A stretch of 64,000 nt of DNA from Thiosocius sp963753845. GTDB taxonomy: Bacteria > Pseudomonadota > Gammaproteobacteria > Chromatiales > Chromatiaceae. This document shows positions 39,000 through 47,508 of this stretch, piece after piece. The notes beneath the pieces were generated by a model that saw nothing but the letters and a program-made list of their open reading frames with translations, ran no database searches and was not told where the DNA came from. The translations under genes and the position numbers were made by a program. Location: assembly GCA_963753845.1 (NCBI GenBank), contig CAVWEI010000006.1, positions 186,001 to 250,000 on the forward strand, written 5' to 3'. How positions within the stretch are numbered: the first letter of the stretch is position 1; each line of letters begins with the position of its first letter.

Positions 39000-39096
39000 G
39001 GTCGGAACCTCCGATTCAGTGATTTGATGAGCGTCAGCTCAGGAGTCAATGGTCCGCCGCCTGCGGGGCGGCCGGCGATACAGCGTGCCGATGGCA

Positions 39097-39128
39097 AAAT
39101 ACTAAATAAGTAAATACTAACTTGTCAA
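39097..39128 (-). promoter_or_regulatory. Promoter and repeated operator-like site of the sulfur globule protein gene
   Basis: On the minus strand a consensus TTGACA (39123-39128) and TAGTAT (39099-39104) are separated by 18 bases. The AAATACTAA motif occurs twice as a direct repeat (39097-39105 and 39112-39120, 15 bases apart) over the core promoter. The transcript would have a leader of roughly 90 bases. The region is far more AT-rich than its surroundings. Confidence 0.65.
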
Positions 39129-39246
39129 TATTATTTTTTTGCCTGTGAGTGCACGCGATGCCAGGCCATCGGCAAAGCACCGGCGGCTGGGCTTTTGGCC
39201 AACGCAACCCAATAATAGCCTCTCTCATCCAGCCCGAGGTCAGCCG

Positions 39247-39852
39247 ATGCAGCTACGTCATTCCCATACATCGCCGTTCGTGCGCAAGGTTATGGTCCTG
39301 GTTCACGAGACCGGTCTCACCGATCGGGTGGCGACCGAGACGATCGACGGCTGGTCGGAGCCGGACCATCTGACCAAGGACAACCCGCTGTCGATGGTGC
39401 CCACCCTGGTGCTCGACGACGGCAGCAGCCTGTACGACAGCCCGGTGATCTGCGACTACCTCGACCAGCAGCACAAAGGGCCGAAGATGATCCCCGTCTC
39501 CGGCGAGGCGCGCTGGCAGGTGCTGCGCGAGCAGGCGCTGGCAGACGGTATCCTGGACAGCGCGGTGCTGATATTCGTCGAACTGGGCAAGCGCCCCGAG
39601 GAAAAGCGTTGGGACTGGTGGCTGGATGTGAAGCGGAGGGCGATCACCCGCTCGCTGGACCAGCTCGACAGCCGGGTCAGCGAACTCGACGGCCGTGTCG
39701 ATCTCGGCACGATCGGAATCGCGGTTGCGCTGGGTTATCTCGACCTGCGAGGAGCGGTCGGTGAGTGGCGCGATGGCCGCCCTGCGCTGGACGCCTGGTA
39801 CGAAGGGTTCCGCCGGCGGCCTTCCATGATCGCCACCGCGCCTCCGGCCTGA
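39247..39852 (+). CDS. Glutathione S-transferase family protein
   Basis: A 201-residue protein from the ATG at 39247 (GAGG upstream); a longer frame overlaps the sgp promoter. The N-terminal thioredoxin-like domain (1-75) begins MQLRHSHTSPFVRKVMVLVHE and has the cis-Pro in SMVPTLVLDDG and the glutathione-contacting DSPVICDYLD. An all-helical C-terminal domain follows (about 85-195). Ser9 is the probable active-site residue; no catalytic Cys. Substrate unknown. It ends 7 bases before phr, so the two are cotranscribed. Confidence 0.88.
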   Translation: MQLRHSHTSPFVRKVMVLVHETGLTDRVATETIDGWSEPDHLTKDNPLSMVPTLVLDDGSSLYDSPVICDYLDQQHKGPKMIPVSGEARWQVLREQALADGILDSAVLIFVELGKRPEEKRWDWWLDVKRRAITRSLDQLDSRVSELDGRVDLGTIGIAVALGYLDLRGAVGEWRDGRPALDAWYEGFRRRPSMIATAPPA

Positions 39853-39859
39853 ATCTACC

Positions 39860-41275
39860 ATGTCACTGGCAATCGTCTGGTTTCGTCGCGACCTGCGGCT
39901 TTACGACAACCCGGCCCTGGCCGCCGCCCTGGCAAACCACAAGCGAATCCTGCCGCTGTACATCCATGCCCCGGACGAGGATGCCCCCTGGCAACCGGGT
40001 GCCGCAACGCATTGGTGGCTGCACCATGCGCTCGCCGATCTTGCGGAGCAGCTGAACGGCAGACTGCTGATCCGCCGTGGCGACAGTCTGGCGACCCTGC
40101 AGGACCTGGCCGGGCGAACCGGCGCCAGCGCGGTGTACTGGAACCGCTTGTACGAACCCGCGGCCGTGCGCCGCGACACCGGGATAAAGACGGCCCTGCA
40201 TGCGGCCGGCATCGGTGCGGTCAGTGAAAACGCGGCCCTGCTGTTCGAGCCCTGGGAGGCGCAAAACAGGCAGGGTGGACCATACCGTGTGTTCACGCCC
40301 TTCTGGAAACGCCTGCTCGAATTCGGTCTGCCGCAGTCGCCGGTCGATGTGCCCGCTGTGGACGGGCGGGTGTGGAAGTCTGCTGCAGGGAAGGGTATCG
40401 ATGGCTGCCGCCTCGATGATCTCGGCCTGCTGCCTGAGGTGCCCTGGGATCAGGGTATCGCAACGGCCTGGCATCCCAGCCGGGCGGGGGCGGAGGCCAG
40501 GCTGGAAGAGTTCATCGCCACCGAACTGCGGCACTACGCGCACGGTCGCGATATGCCGGGCAGGGAGCAGGTCTCACGCCTTTCGCCCTATCTGCACTTC
40601 GGCCAGCTCGGGCCACGCGAGATCGTCCACGCATGTCGGAACGTCCGGCACGCCGCGGCGGATTTCCTGCGGGAGATCGGCTGGCGCGAGTTTGCCCATC
40701 ACCTGCTGTACCATTTTCCACACACCAGCGATGCGCCGATGGACGAACGATTCAGCGCGTTTCCCTGGCGCGAGGACGGCGCCGCCCTGCGCGCCTGGCA
40801 GCGAGGCGAAACGGGTATCCCCCTGGTCGATGCCGGCATGCGGCAGCTGTGGGCCACAGGCTGGATGCACAACCGCGTTCGCATGATCGTGGCGTCGTTC
40901 CTGACCAAGAACCTGCTGCTTTCCTGGCAGGCGGGTGCGCGCTGGTTCTGGGACACCCTGGTGGATGCCGATCTCGCCGGCAATAGCCTCGGCTGGCAAT
41001 GGACCGCGGGTTGCGGGGCCGATGCGGCACCTTATTTCCGGGTGTTCAATCCGGTCCTGCAGGGTGAGAAGTTCGATCCCGCCGGCGACTATGTGGCCCG
41101 CTGGGTGCCCGAGTTGTCGAGGCTGCCGGCCAAGTGGATCCATCGGCCCTGGGAATCGCCCGAGTCGGTATTGCGCCAGGCCGGCATCGTCCAGGGGAGG
41201 GACTACCCACACCCGTTAGTCGATCTCAAGGCGAGCCGGCTACGTGCGCTGGAGGCCTGGGGTCGGGTGAAGTGA
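39860..41275 (+). CDS. phr: Deoxyribodipyrimidine photolyase (CPD class I)
   Basis: A 471-residue cryptochrome/photolyase family protein. The N-terminal antenna domain begins LAIVWFRRDLRLYDNPAL. The FAD domain has SRLSPYLHFGQLGPREI, EIGWREFAHHLLYHFP, TGIPLVDAGMRQLWATGWMHNR and the C-terminal GWQWTAGCGADAAPYFRVFN. The signature Trp and Asn residues for repair of cyclobutane dimers with blue light are therefore in place. It is not joined to the light-response-like cluster at 57.7-64 kb, although such clusters often carry a photolyase. Confidence 0.95.
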   Translation: MSLAIVWFRRDLRLYDNPALAAALANHKRILPLYIHAPDEDAPWQPGAATHWWLHHALADLAEQLNGRLLIRRGDSLATLQDLAGRTGASAVYWNRLYEPAAVRRDTGIKTALHAAGIGAVSENAALLFEPWEAQNRQGGPYRVFTPFWKRLLEFGLPQSPVDVPAVDGRVWKSAAGKGIDGCRLDDLGLLPEVPWDQGIATAWHPSRAGAEARLEEFIATELRHYAHGRDMPGREQVSRLSPYLHFGQLGPREIVHACRNVRHAAADFLREIGWREFAHHLLYHFPHTSDAPMDERFSAFPWREDGAALRAWQRGETGIPLVDAGMRQLWATGWMHNRVRMIVASFLTKNLLLSWQAGARWFWDTLVDADLAGNSLGWQWTAGCGADAAPYFRVFNPVLQGEKFDPAGDYVARWVPELSRLPAKWIHRPWESPESVLRQAGIVQGRDYPHPLVDLKASRLRALEAWGRVK

Positions 41276-41313
41276 AGATGCGGCGCAATACCCACCGCAC
41301 CTGACACCGGGGT

Positions 41314-41502
41314 TCAGCGCGCCTTGCGACCTGGGGGCCGGATATAGCCTGCCTGTGGCGCATTGGGGCTGCTGGCCTGCATCTGATAGTCGGCGCGCCG
41401 CTTCAGATAGGCGCCCTTGCGCAGATCGCCGTGGTGCTCATCGGGTGAATCGGTATCGGCGAGACTGCCGGTCGGCGTGGGTTCTTGTTTGGTATGAATC
41501 AT
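41314..41502 (-). CDS. Small hydrophilic protein, uncertain
   Basis: A 62-residue frame, basic C-terminus (YIRPPGRKAR), no hydrophobic segment, no obvious ribosome site. The composition (evenly mixed, YLKRRADYQMQ segment) is more protein-like than neighbouring random frames, and it sits convergent to phr. Low certainty. Confidence 0.35.
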   Translation of the reverse strand: MIHTKQEPTPTGSLADTDSPDEHHGDLRKGAYLKRRADYQMQASSPNAPQAGYIRPPGRKAR

Positions 41503-41882
41503 CTTTGATGCCAGCGAGGGCGTTCCCTGTCAGTTTGTGTTTGCGCGAATCAAGTCAGCTGCCGTGGGTTGTCGGCAACCGTCAGCCAATCTATAGACCT
41601 TTGTCGTGACCCTGGCATGACAGCATCGCCAGTTTGTGTGGCGTGTCGCAGATCACTCCATCAGACCGGCGCGGCCTTCAGAGACCCCACCCGCGAGACG
41701 GCGTGACCGTTCTAGCGGCGGCCTCGACCGGTCACCCGGGCCCCACGATTTTCCGATCACGGAATATGAGGCGCACATGGACCGAGGCCAACCGACCGCC
41801 GGCGTTTGCCAGGGTCGCGAATGGTAAAGCCGGCCGCATGCAGCCGGGCAAACTCAAGCCTGTTGCCATTATCCCCGGACGC
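41503..41882. other. Intergenic region, no gene
   Basis: 380 bases with no supportable ORF, terminator or repeat on either strand. This marks the start of the gene-poor accessory stretch. Confidence 0.4.
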
Positions 41883-42365
41883 TCAATTCCACCGGTCTTT
41901 CCCAAGCATCAGCAAAAACATCTGCACGACTGCGCGATCCAATGAGCCACCTGCCTGGTCGGCCGGTGCGGTAACTGGCGGCTGCAGTTTGCCCTCATCG
42001 GCCGCGATAATCCGGGTACGATTCACGACATAGGCAACCGCCGCGGCCACGTCCTGATCAGTGATTTCTGTTTCGCCGCGTGCCGGCATACGGCCGTGGC
42101 CGTAGACCGCATGCTTGATAAGTGTATCCAGCGGTTGTTCGAGCCGCTCCTCCCAGTCACCGGTATCGCCAAAAACTGGCGCATCTTTGCGACCGCTCTC
42201 ATGGCAACGCATGCATTTATCGGTGAACACCACCCGGCCGTGGGCCAGGTTGTAGGCGCGGATGTCGCTTTCGAAACCGGGCGGTTCTGCATGGCACGGC
42301 AGCGCGAAAGATTGCGCCACAAGGACCAGCACAGCGAATCCGAACGGTTGCAGTCTGCCTGACAT
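41883..42365 (-). CDS. Periplasmic cytochrome c5-like protein
   Basis: A 160-residue protein starting at 42365 behind GGGGGAATCC; upstream in-frame codons are not needed. A signal peptide ends near CHA (residue 26). There is one haem site CMRCH (Cys51, Cys54, His55), and the distal Met ligand lies in GHGRMPARGETEITDQDVAAAVAYV, written here only as the family pattern G-x-x-x-M-P-A-R-G. That pattern and spacing are those of the cytochrome c5 group of class I cytochromes, small electron carriers in the periplasm. A 40-residue tail after the haem fold is unusual. Partner unknown. Confidence 0.85.
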   Translation of the reverse strand: MSGRLQPFGFAVLVLVAQSFALPCHAEPPGFESDIRAYNLAHGRVVFTDKCMRCHESGRKDAPVFGDTGDWEERLEQPLDTLIKHAVYGHGRMPARGETEITDQDVAAAVAYVVNRTRIIAADEGKLQPPVTAPADQAGGSLDRAVVQMFLLMLGKDRWN

Positions 42366-42970
42366 GGATTCCCCCAATGGACGAGTGGCGACGAACCCGA
42401 ACACGATACCCACCAAACGCCAGTTTGGGAAAGAAAATTGCCACCATTCAGACTTTGACACTGACATGTCGGCTGGCAGCCTGTCGGGTTTATTGATCCG
42501 GCAATGAAGCATGAACTTTTTCGTTGGGCGTATGCAGAAGGTGCATGGACAAGACAGATGCACGATACCTGCCTCTGGCGGTTCGCAATTAGTGCCGACG
42601 GCGGGCAGTCAAACTTCCGGAGCGCGGCATGACAATGCGCGAGGTGGCGGCCCAGGCAGCGCTGTCGGTGCCGACGGTGATGGTGGCGTAAAGGAGGGCC
42701 TGCCTGGCGTGCGCCGGCACGCAGCAAGGGGCAACTCAAGAAGGCGGTAATCAGCCACAATTGGTCGCTCGCTGCCGCATAGGTTACGGGTGAAACCAGC
42801 CAAATCCGGACCTTCAAAGGCGAGATCCGGGCGGCAGATAAATGTGCAAGGTGTGCCCAAACTGACCTACCCGGTGGCGCTGCAAGTTACAGCTTTGCGC
42901 TTTGACAAGGCTCGGCCGGGACCACTGGATCCATCTGATCGGCGCTGGGCGCCGTCCCGCTAATGAGTGC
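42366..42970. other. 605-base intergenic region, no intact gene
   Basis: Short frames on both strands look random. The stretch may hold decayed coding sequence, but nothing recognisable remains. No repeat copy of the two element families is present here. Confidence 0.4.
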
Positions 42971-44362
42971 TCAGTCCCTGGTCACAAGGTCTAGAAACCC
43001 ATCGGCTGCGAGGCGCGTTGCGAGCATGACCTCATTGATGTCGCGATGTTCCAGCCAGGTGTCGGTGCCCTGATGCCCAGGTTGGCGCCAGAAGGATTCG
43101 ATCTCGTCGCCAATCGGCACATACTGCAGCAAAGCCTCTAACCGTACCCGCTCTTGAGGGCCCAGGGATGAACGCTTTTGCAAGACGTCTTCGTGCATGC
43201 GCTTTACGGCCTCCAATCCAATCGACAGACCGAGTTCGCGGAAGGCAAGCCTATAGTGGGCCGGGGCCTGCAATTCGCCGCTATTAGCGTAGGTCCTGAT
43301 GCCCGAGAGCGCCGCATCCAGTAGCCGCTTTATGAGGGCATCGTCGGTGGTCGCGTCAAGTCTTATCAGTTGCTCCACCCGATATGCGTCGGCGAGCATA
43401 CCGCCGATGCCGAGTGGGTCTGCGGTCGCAAGCTCCGAACTCTGCAACATGGTGGAAAATTGGGTCCTTGCGCGCGCCAGGCCCTTTTTGTCCAGAGATT
43501 CCACCTGCTCACTCAGCGTCGCGCTCAACTGCGTGACCGTGACATAACCGTCGAGTGGGTCGTGTTGTCCCATCGATGAAACGAGCGGGCGGGAGAGGTC
43601 GACGCTCATTTTCCAGTACATGCGCGGTCGATGGTGGGCAGGGGGCAGGTAGCTGAACGCATCATGTGCGGCCACAGCGAGCTCGCTCGCCCACCGCCTG
43701 TAGCGAGGCTCGCCGGTTGACCGGGTGACCTGATCCAAGGCATGCATCCACTTGGTCAGATAGTGAAAATATTGGCCGTCCCGCTCCCATTCGAGCTGCT
43801 GGTCGAAGGACTCGTCAGCGCGGCGTTCCGGCAGCGCCTTGCCAATGCGCAACCCGCCACGGGTCGGATGAGCTTCGCCCTCAGGCTCGCTCAGGCCACT
43901 GATCCAGCCACGGGCGGGACTGTCGGTGCGGTGTTTTCCGAGGCTGTGATGCACTTGGTCAACCAAGCGCAGAGCGAGTTCCGTGTAGCGCTGGTTGCCG
44001 GTGGTGCGCGCCAAACCAAGAAAATTGCATACCGCGAAGGCATCCGTCCACAGATACCGCCGTGGGTCTTGTTGGGAGGTCAGCCCGGTGCGTTGACCAA
44101 AACCTTTCATGAGCGCGACCGCCTGTTCGATCTTTGCGTTCGACATGGGTTTCGGGGACCTCTCGAGCTGCTGGTGATTGACTGCAGCATCCACCGTATG
44201 TGTCTCAGTAACGGCAGGATGCATCTTGCGTGGTTCACGCATGCTGCGCAAAGGATCATCTGTGCTGGTTCGCTGATCCGCGACGGCTAGCCCGAGCGAC
44301 GACAGCGGGACGGCCAGAAGGAATGAAACCGAACTTCTGCGAAACCGGCCAGTACTGGACAT
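42971..44362 (-). CDS. Exported all-helical protein, possible (alpha/alpha)6-barrel
   Basis: A 463-residue protein with an AAGGA ribosome site and a signal peptide (about 1-28, ending AVA). Residues about 70-460 are helical with spaced aromatic and acidic residues. Segments such as RYLWTDAFAVCNFLGLARTT and YFHYLTKWMHALDQVTRSTG recall six-hairpin glycosidases and epimerases, where each helix pair adds one barrel unit. I see no certain catalytic pair, so substrate and even enzyme activity are open. It is isolated, followed by a 600-base empty stretch. The Trp-Glu-Arg-Asp segment near 210 (LEWERDGQYFHYL) would line such a barrel. Confidence 0.6.
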   Translation of the reverse strand: MSSTGRFRRSSVSFLLAVPLSSLGLAVADQRTSTDDPLRSMREPRKMHPAVTETHTVDAAVNHQQLERSPKPMSNAKIEQAVALMKGFGQRTGLTSQQDPRRYLWTDAFAVCNFLGLARTTGNQRYTELALRLVDQVHHSLGKHRTDSPARGWISGLSEPEGEAHPTRGGLRIGKALPERRADESFDQQLEWERDGQYFHYLTKWMHALDQVTRSTGEPRYRRWASELAVAAHDAFSYLPPAHHRPRMYWKMSVDLSRPLVSSMGQHDPLDGYVTVTQLSATLSEQVESLDKKGLARARTQFSTMLQSSELATADPLGIGGMLADAYRVEQLIRLDATTDDALIKRLLDAALSGIRTYANSGELQAPAHYRLAFRELGLSIGLEAVKRMHEDVLQKRSSLGPQERVRLEALLQYVPIGDEIESFWRQPGHQGTDTWLEHRDINEVMLATRLAADGFLDLVTRD

Positions 44363-44577
44363 CCCGCGGGTTCCTTTGATGGTCGGGAACTCAGCAACTG
44401 TTGCCGTTACTGCCCGCTAATCAGTACTCACACTTTGGGCCAACTACGGCCGCTCCCGCATGCCGCGCCGCAAAACCCAATTTCAGCCATCAGAATTGAA
44501 CAAAACTTTGTAGCAGAGCCTTGCCGGTATGCGGAACTGATCGATATCTAATTCGGCCCCAAGCCCTCGGATGCGGG

Positions 44578-44746
44578 CTAGGAGCCTGCGCGGTAGAACT
44601 GGCGGTAGCCGAGGGTTTCCCGGTTCGAGTGCGGTTTGGTGGTCGTTTGAGGAGCATAGTGGGCGCTACGTGACGAAAATGAACGCCGGAGCGCGCCGGA
44701 GTGGGGAAGCCGCAGGGCCTCCATGTTCTGCCGCGCAGGCTCCTAG
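44578..44746 (+). mobile_element. MITE family 1, copy 1 (169 bp)
   Basis: This element has 21-base terminal inverted repeats with one mismatch (CTAGGAGCCTGCGCGG at the left, complement at 44726-44746) and no transposase. It starts and ends with CTAG, either part of the ends or a duplicated target. It is identical to the copy at 46439-46607 except for two bases, in the same orientation, so movement or duplication was recent. Confidence 0.85.
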
Positions 44747-44756
44747 TCCTTCTCTT

Positions 44757-45428
44757 TCAGCGCGATCGCTGATAGGTCATCAGGTTGCCGGACTCGTCGA
44801 CCAGCGTGAACTGGTTGCTCCCGCCACTCTGATACCAGTACTTGCGCACCACGTCGGTATCCGGGCTGTAGGCGATCAGGCGCTGGCCGACGAGGAAGAA
44901 TATGCAGTCGCAGGGCTTGTCCGTCCCGCCCCAGATGCGAGCATAGTTGCGTTGTACCTCGACCGACTCGCCGCCACTGCCGCGCCAGAAGCCGGTCAGA
45001 TCGGGTTGATGGTTGCCGTTGGTCGCTGTGCCGGAACAGGCCGGTGGGCTTCCGCCATGGGGCGTCTGCCAGGCGCCGTATTGCTGCGGGCTATACGGGC
45101 TATAAGGGTCGGAGAAGCCGGACAGCCCGGATGACTGGCTACCATATGAGTTGGGCTGCGACTGAAAGGTCGATGGGGGCATCGGCGAACCAAAGCTCGA
45201 CCAAGGTGACAGAGTTGACGGGCTCATCGGCGAACCGAAGCTTGACCAGGGTGACGAGGTCGATTGGGTCATTGGGTTGGTAAAGGTCGACCACGGCGAC
45301 ACGCCGCTCATCCAGTCCTGCGCCTGCAGCGGGGCGCCCGTCATGCAGCACAACAACAGGAGCCAGACAGCACCGAACATCTGCTGGCGACGTCGCCGCC
45401 ATCCACTTGAGGCGGTGTTCTTCAGCAT
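44757..45428 (-). CDS. Exported protein with SPWSxFxxPM repeats
   Basis: A 223-residue precursor with basic RRRRQQ and a hydrophobic signal core ending APLQA (about residue 36). The next part holds three tandem repeats of about 15-16 residues built on SPWSSFGSPMxPST (about 43-90), then a Ser/Tyr/Gly/Gln-rich linker. The C-terminal 85 residues form a beta-rich domain (DLTGFWRGSGG, YARIWGG, KPCDCIFFLVGQRLIAY) with a Cys-Asp-Cys motif. The repeats are also visible in the DNA, so copy number may vary. Its stop codon is only 11 bases from MITE copy 1. Function unknown. Confidence 0.6.
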   Translation of the reverse strand: MLKNTASSGWRRRRQQMFGAVWLLLLCCMTGAPLQAQDWMSGVSPWSTFTNPMTQSTSSPWSSFGSPMSPSTLSPWSSFGSPMPPSTFQSQPNSYGSQSSGLSGFSDPYSPYSPQQYGAWQTPHGGSPPACSGTATNGNHQPDLTGFWRGSGGESVEVQRNYARIWGGTDKPCDCIFFLVGQRLIAYSPDTDVVRKYWYQSGGSNQFTLVDESGNLMTYQRSR

Positions 45429-45759
45429 GCCGATGTGTCTCCGTGCCGCCCGCTGAGTGCCCCGTGGCTCTGCGCCACGCTCGACATCTCCCTATCGTGG
45501 TTTGACGATACAGCGAATACGCGGCGGTGTCGCTGATGGTCATCAAGACCAATGCGACTATGCGCCGGGCCGGCGTACCGGTGACGGGGGCCATGGGCGG
45601 GGCTTCGGTTGACCGACACCCCCGCCTCTGGATGTGAATCGCCCCGGGTTCTCTGGACACCCCCGAGCCGTTTCGTAGTCTGCTGCTCGTGATGTACCGA
45701 CGGTAGCCACAAGGTTTACTTTCGTGCAACTCCTGCGTTCAGCGGCCGCACTGATGCCA
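45429..45759. other. Intergenic region, no gene
   Basis: 331 bases. A long minus-strand frame (45139-45729) crosses it but overlaps the repeat protein in another frame and has an Arg-rich shadow composition; not called. Confidence 0.4.
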
Positions 45760-46092
45760 TCACTCCTTACGCAAACGACGGAATAGGCCGAGCACGATCG
45801 AGTTGCCTTCCATCGACAAGTCGAAAGCTAAGCTGACAGCTAATGCGGCTGAGAGCCCGATTGCTGTGTTGTGTGCAAGACTACCCATCATGGCGCCAAA
45901 GACCAGTGGCACGACTCTGACGAGCCAACGCGACACGGCTTCAGTTTCTTCTTCAGAAAGTTGGTGGGTGTAATGTGCATGTCCATAGCGTCTTGCTGTT
46001 TTTCTGCGGCTTGGCGCCAACGCGTATGGATCCAACTTCTCTGCCACGCTGCGGGCAGGTTGATCATTTCTGTCTTCAGTTTCCATCTTCAC
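45760..46092 (-). CDS. Small membrane protein with polar N-terminus
   Basis: A 110-residue frame from a GTG at 46092 (or ATG at 46086), with GAGG upstream. Residues 1-55 are polar and charged, the segment YTHQLSEEETEAVSRWLVR leads into two hydrophobic helices (about 57-75 and 78-93), and the tail is basic (LFRRLRKE). Composition and charge pattern are those of a real inner membrane protein. Unknown family. Confidence 0.5.
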   Translation of the reverse strand: MKMETEDRNDQPARSVAEKLDPYALAPSRRKTARRYGHAHYTHQLSEEETEAVSRWLVRVVPLVFGAMMGSLAHNTAIGLSAALAVSLAFDLSMEGNSIVLGLFRRLRKE

Positions 46093-46438
46093 ACCGCCTC
46101 TAGATACAGCTTGAACGGTTACTCACAAAATAGTCTGGGGTAGACCCTAATTGTTCAGCACTTTAACGTATACTAATGTTGCATTGCAACAAGAATAGCA
46201 TCCCGCATGTGACGCCTTTGTGTACACGCTCGATTTGTGAGGGCGTTCACATTTTGCTCAGCAGCACATATTCCCCCTTGGGCCTGTACGCCGTGCTATG
46301 GCAGATCGTTGCCGCGTCCTGCCAGCTGATGAGGCCGCTGCGAATTTTTTGTCTCAATCCAACACGCAGCGGACGTTGCCCCCGGATTCCCCGAATGATG
46401 GCATGGTGTTGTTTCCTACCGTGCGTGACGATGGGCGA
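46093..46438. other. Intergenic region, possibly a truncated gene next to MITE copy 2
   Basis: 346 bases. A plus-strand frame from 46298 has acidic, protein-like composition up to 46438 (FLSQSNTQRTLPPDSPNDG) and then runs into the MITE. It may be a gene cut by insertion, but there is too little to call. Confidence 0.3.
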
Positions 46439-46607
46439 CTAGGAGCCTGCGCGGTAGAACTGGCGGTAGCCGAGGGTTTCCCAGTTCGAGTGCGGTTTGG
46501 TGGTCGTTTGAGGAGCATAGTGGGCGCTACGTGACGAAAATGAACGCCGGAGCGCGCCGGAGTGGGGAAGCCGCAGGGCCTCCATGTTCTGCCGCGCAGA
46601 CTCCTAG
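46439..46607 (+). mobile_element. MITE family 1, copy 2 (169 bp)
   Basis: The same length and orientation as the copy at 44578-44746, with two substitutions (one internal, one in the right terminal repeat). CTAG stands at both ends. With the first copy it encloses 1.69 kb carrying the SPWS-repeat gene and a small membrane protein gene. Confidence 0.85.
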
Positions 46608-46669
46608 GTCGGCTTGGGGTCGGTTGCGGTCTAGGCGCATCATTCTGCAACTGCGAAATCGCCACGATA

Positions 46670-46756
46670 TCAGCGCCGTCGCGGCATCAACGTAACCAGT
46701 ACGGCCAACACAACAATTACGGTGAATCCGTAAATAAGACCATCAATCGCGCTCAT
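46670..46756 (-). CDS. Possible 28-residue single-helix membrane peptide
   Basis: ATG at 46754-46756, stop at 46670-46672. The peptide is a short polar head (MSAIDGLIYG), one hydrophobic helix and a Pro-Arg-Arg-Arg end, the layout of known small membrane proteins. GAGG lies about 11 bases upstream. It lies downstream of the 55-residue gene on the same strand. Evidence is limited to hydropathy and ribosome site. Confidence 0.35.
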   Translation of the reverse strand: MSAIDGLIYGFTVIVVLAVLVTLMPRRR

Positions 46757-46868
46757 CTTGCGATATACCTCATAGTTCTTCGTGTACTGACTTCCAGCGC
46801 CCCTTCGACTTGGTCAATCAGAACACTGGCACCCCGATTCCCAATTGTCGTAATACAGCGGTCGGCAG

Positions 46869-47036
46869 TCAGCTTCGAAGTTCGAGACTAGCTTCGACTT
46901 CCAAAACGAAGTTCTCGTTGATGATGTCCACCAAGTTGTCGAAGAACTCTTCATCCAACCAAGATTCGACACGGCTTTCTGGATTCACTGTCCGTTCTTC
47001 CGCAGTCTCGACTACATACGGTATCAAAGCACTCAT
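46869..47036 (-). CDS. Small acidic protein, unknown
   Basis: A 55-residue frame from the ATG at 47036, with GGAG correctly spaced; a GTG at 47087 would add 17 residues. The protein is strongly acidic (ESWLDEEFFDNLVDIINEN), helical, without Cys or membrane segment. It might be an antitoxin-like or regulatory protein, but no partner gene is seen. Unrecognised. Confidence 0.4.
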   Translation of the reverse strand: MSALIPYVVETAEERTVNPESRVESWLDEEFFDNLVDIINENFVLEVEASLELRS

Positions 47037-47087
47037 TTCTTTCTCCAAGACGGTATCAATTGCCCTGGAAGAGAACGATAGAACCAC

Positions 47088-47386
47088 TAGGTTTGACGAT
47101 GGTGTGATGTTGTTGCACTAATTGTGTGAAAAATTCACATCTTGTGCCGCCCATCGCCCGCAAGGTCAGGTCAACGAGGGCATAAACTGCTCCGCATTGA
47201 GGACGTTGTAGCTCAATAGGCCAGACTTCTCGGCAAAAACGTGCAACTGACTGGGCGACCGTTTGGGGTCGTCTCCAGTCATTCGCACCGACCAGGGGGA
47301 GGGTGATCTGGCGCCCAGACGATCCAATCAGCGAATGACCGCAGTGTGTCGTCTTCTGCCGGACCGACCTCGGTCAGCGTAATGCG
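47088..47386. other. Intergenic region before an orphan terminator
   Basis: About 300 bases with no ORF that I can support. A strong plus-strand terminator follows, so a small RNA or the tail of a lost gene may be transcribed here. Confidence 0.3.
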
Positions 47387-47424
47387 ATCTGACACCCCGG
47401 CCTCCGGGTGGTGTCAGATTTTTT
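47387..47424 (+). terminator. Orphan intrinsic terminator
   Basis: ATCTGACACC (47387-47396) pairs with GGTGTCAGAT (47410-47419); an inner CCGG/CCGG extends the stem, and a T-run follows to 47424. No plus-strand gene ends upstream of it. Confidence 0.8.
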
Positions 47425-47508
47425 GTGTGTGAGCCGTTTCAGTTAACCAATCATCCAGCCTGAATCGTTCGCCAAGCTGGAGGAGTTGGTGGATCGGCAG
47501 ATACAGGA

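Noticed and set aside
45170..45310. Tandem repeats that could suggest a CRISPR-like array
   Set aside because: They are coding repeats in frame with the SPWSSFGSPM motif and have no spacers.
45139..45729. 196-codon minus-strand frame overlapping the SPWS-repeat gene
   Set aside because: Arg/Thr/Ala-rich shadow in another frame; the overlapping gene has a signal peptide and repeats that make sense.
46298..46534. 78-codon plus-strand frame running into MITE copy 2
   Set aside because: The first 47 residues look protein-like, but there is no ribosome site or family match; mentioned only as a possible truncated gene.
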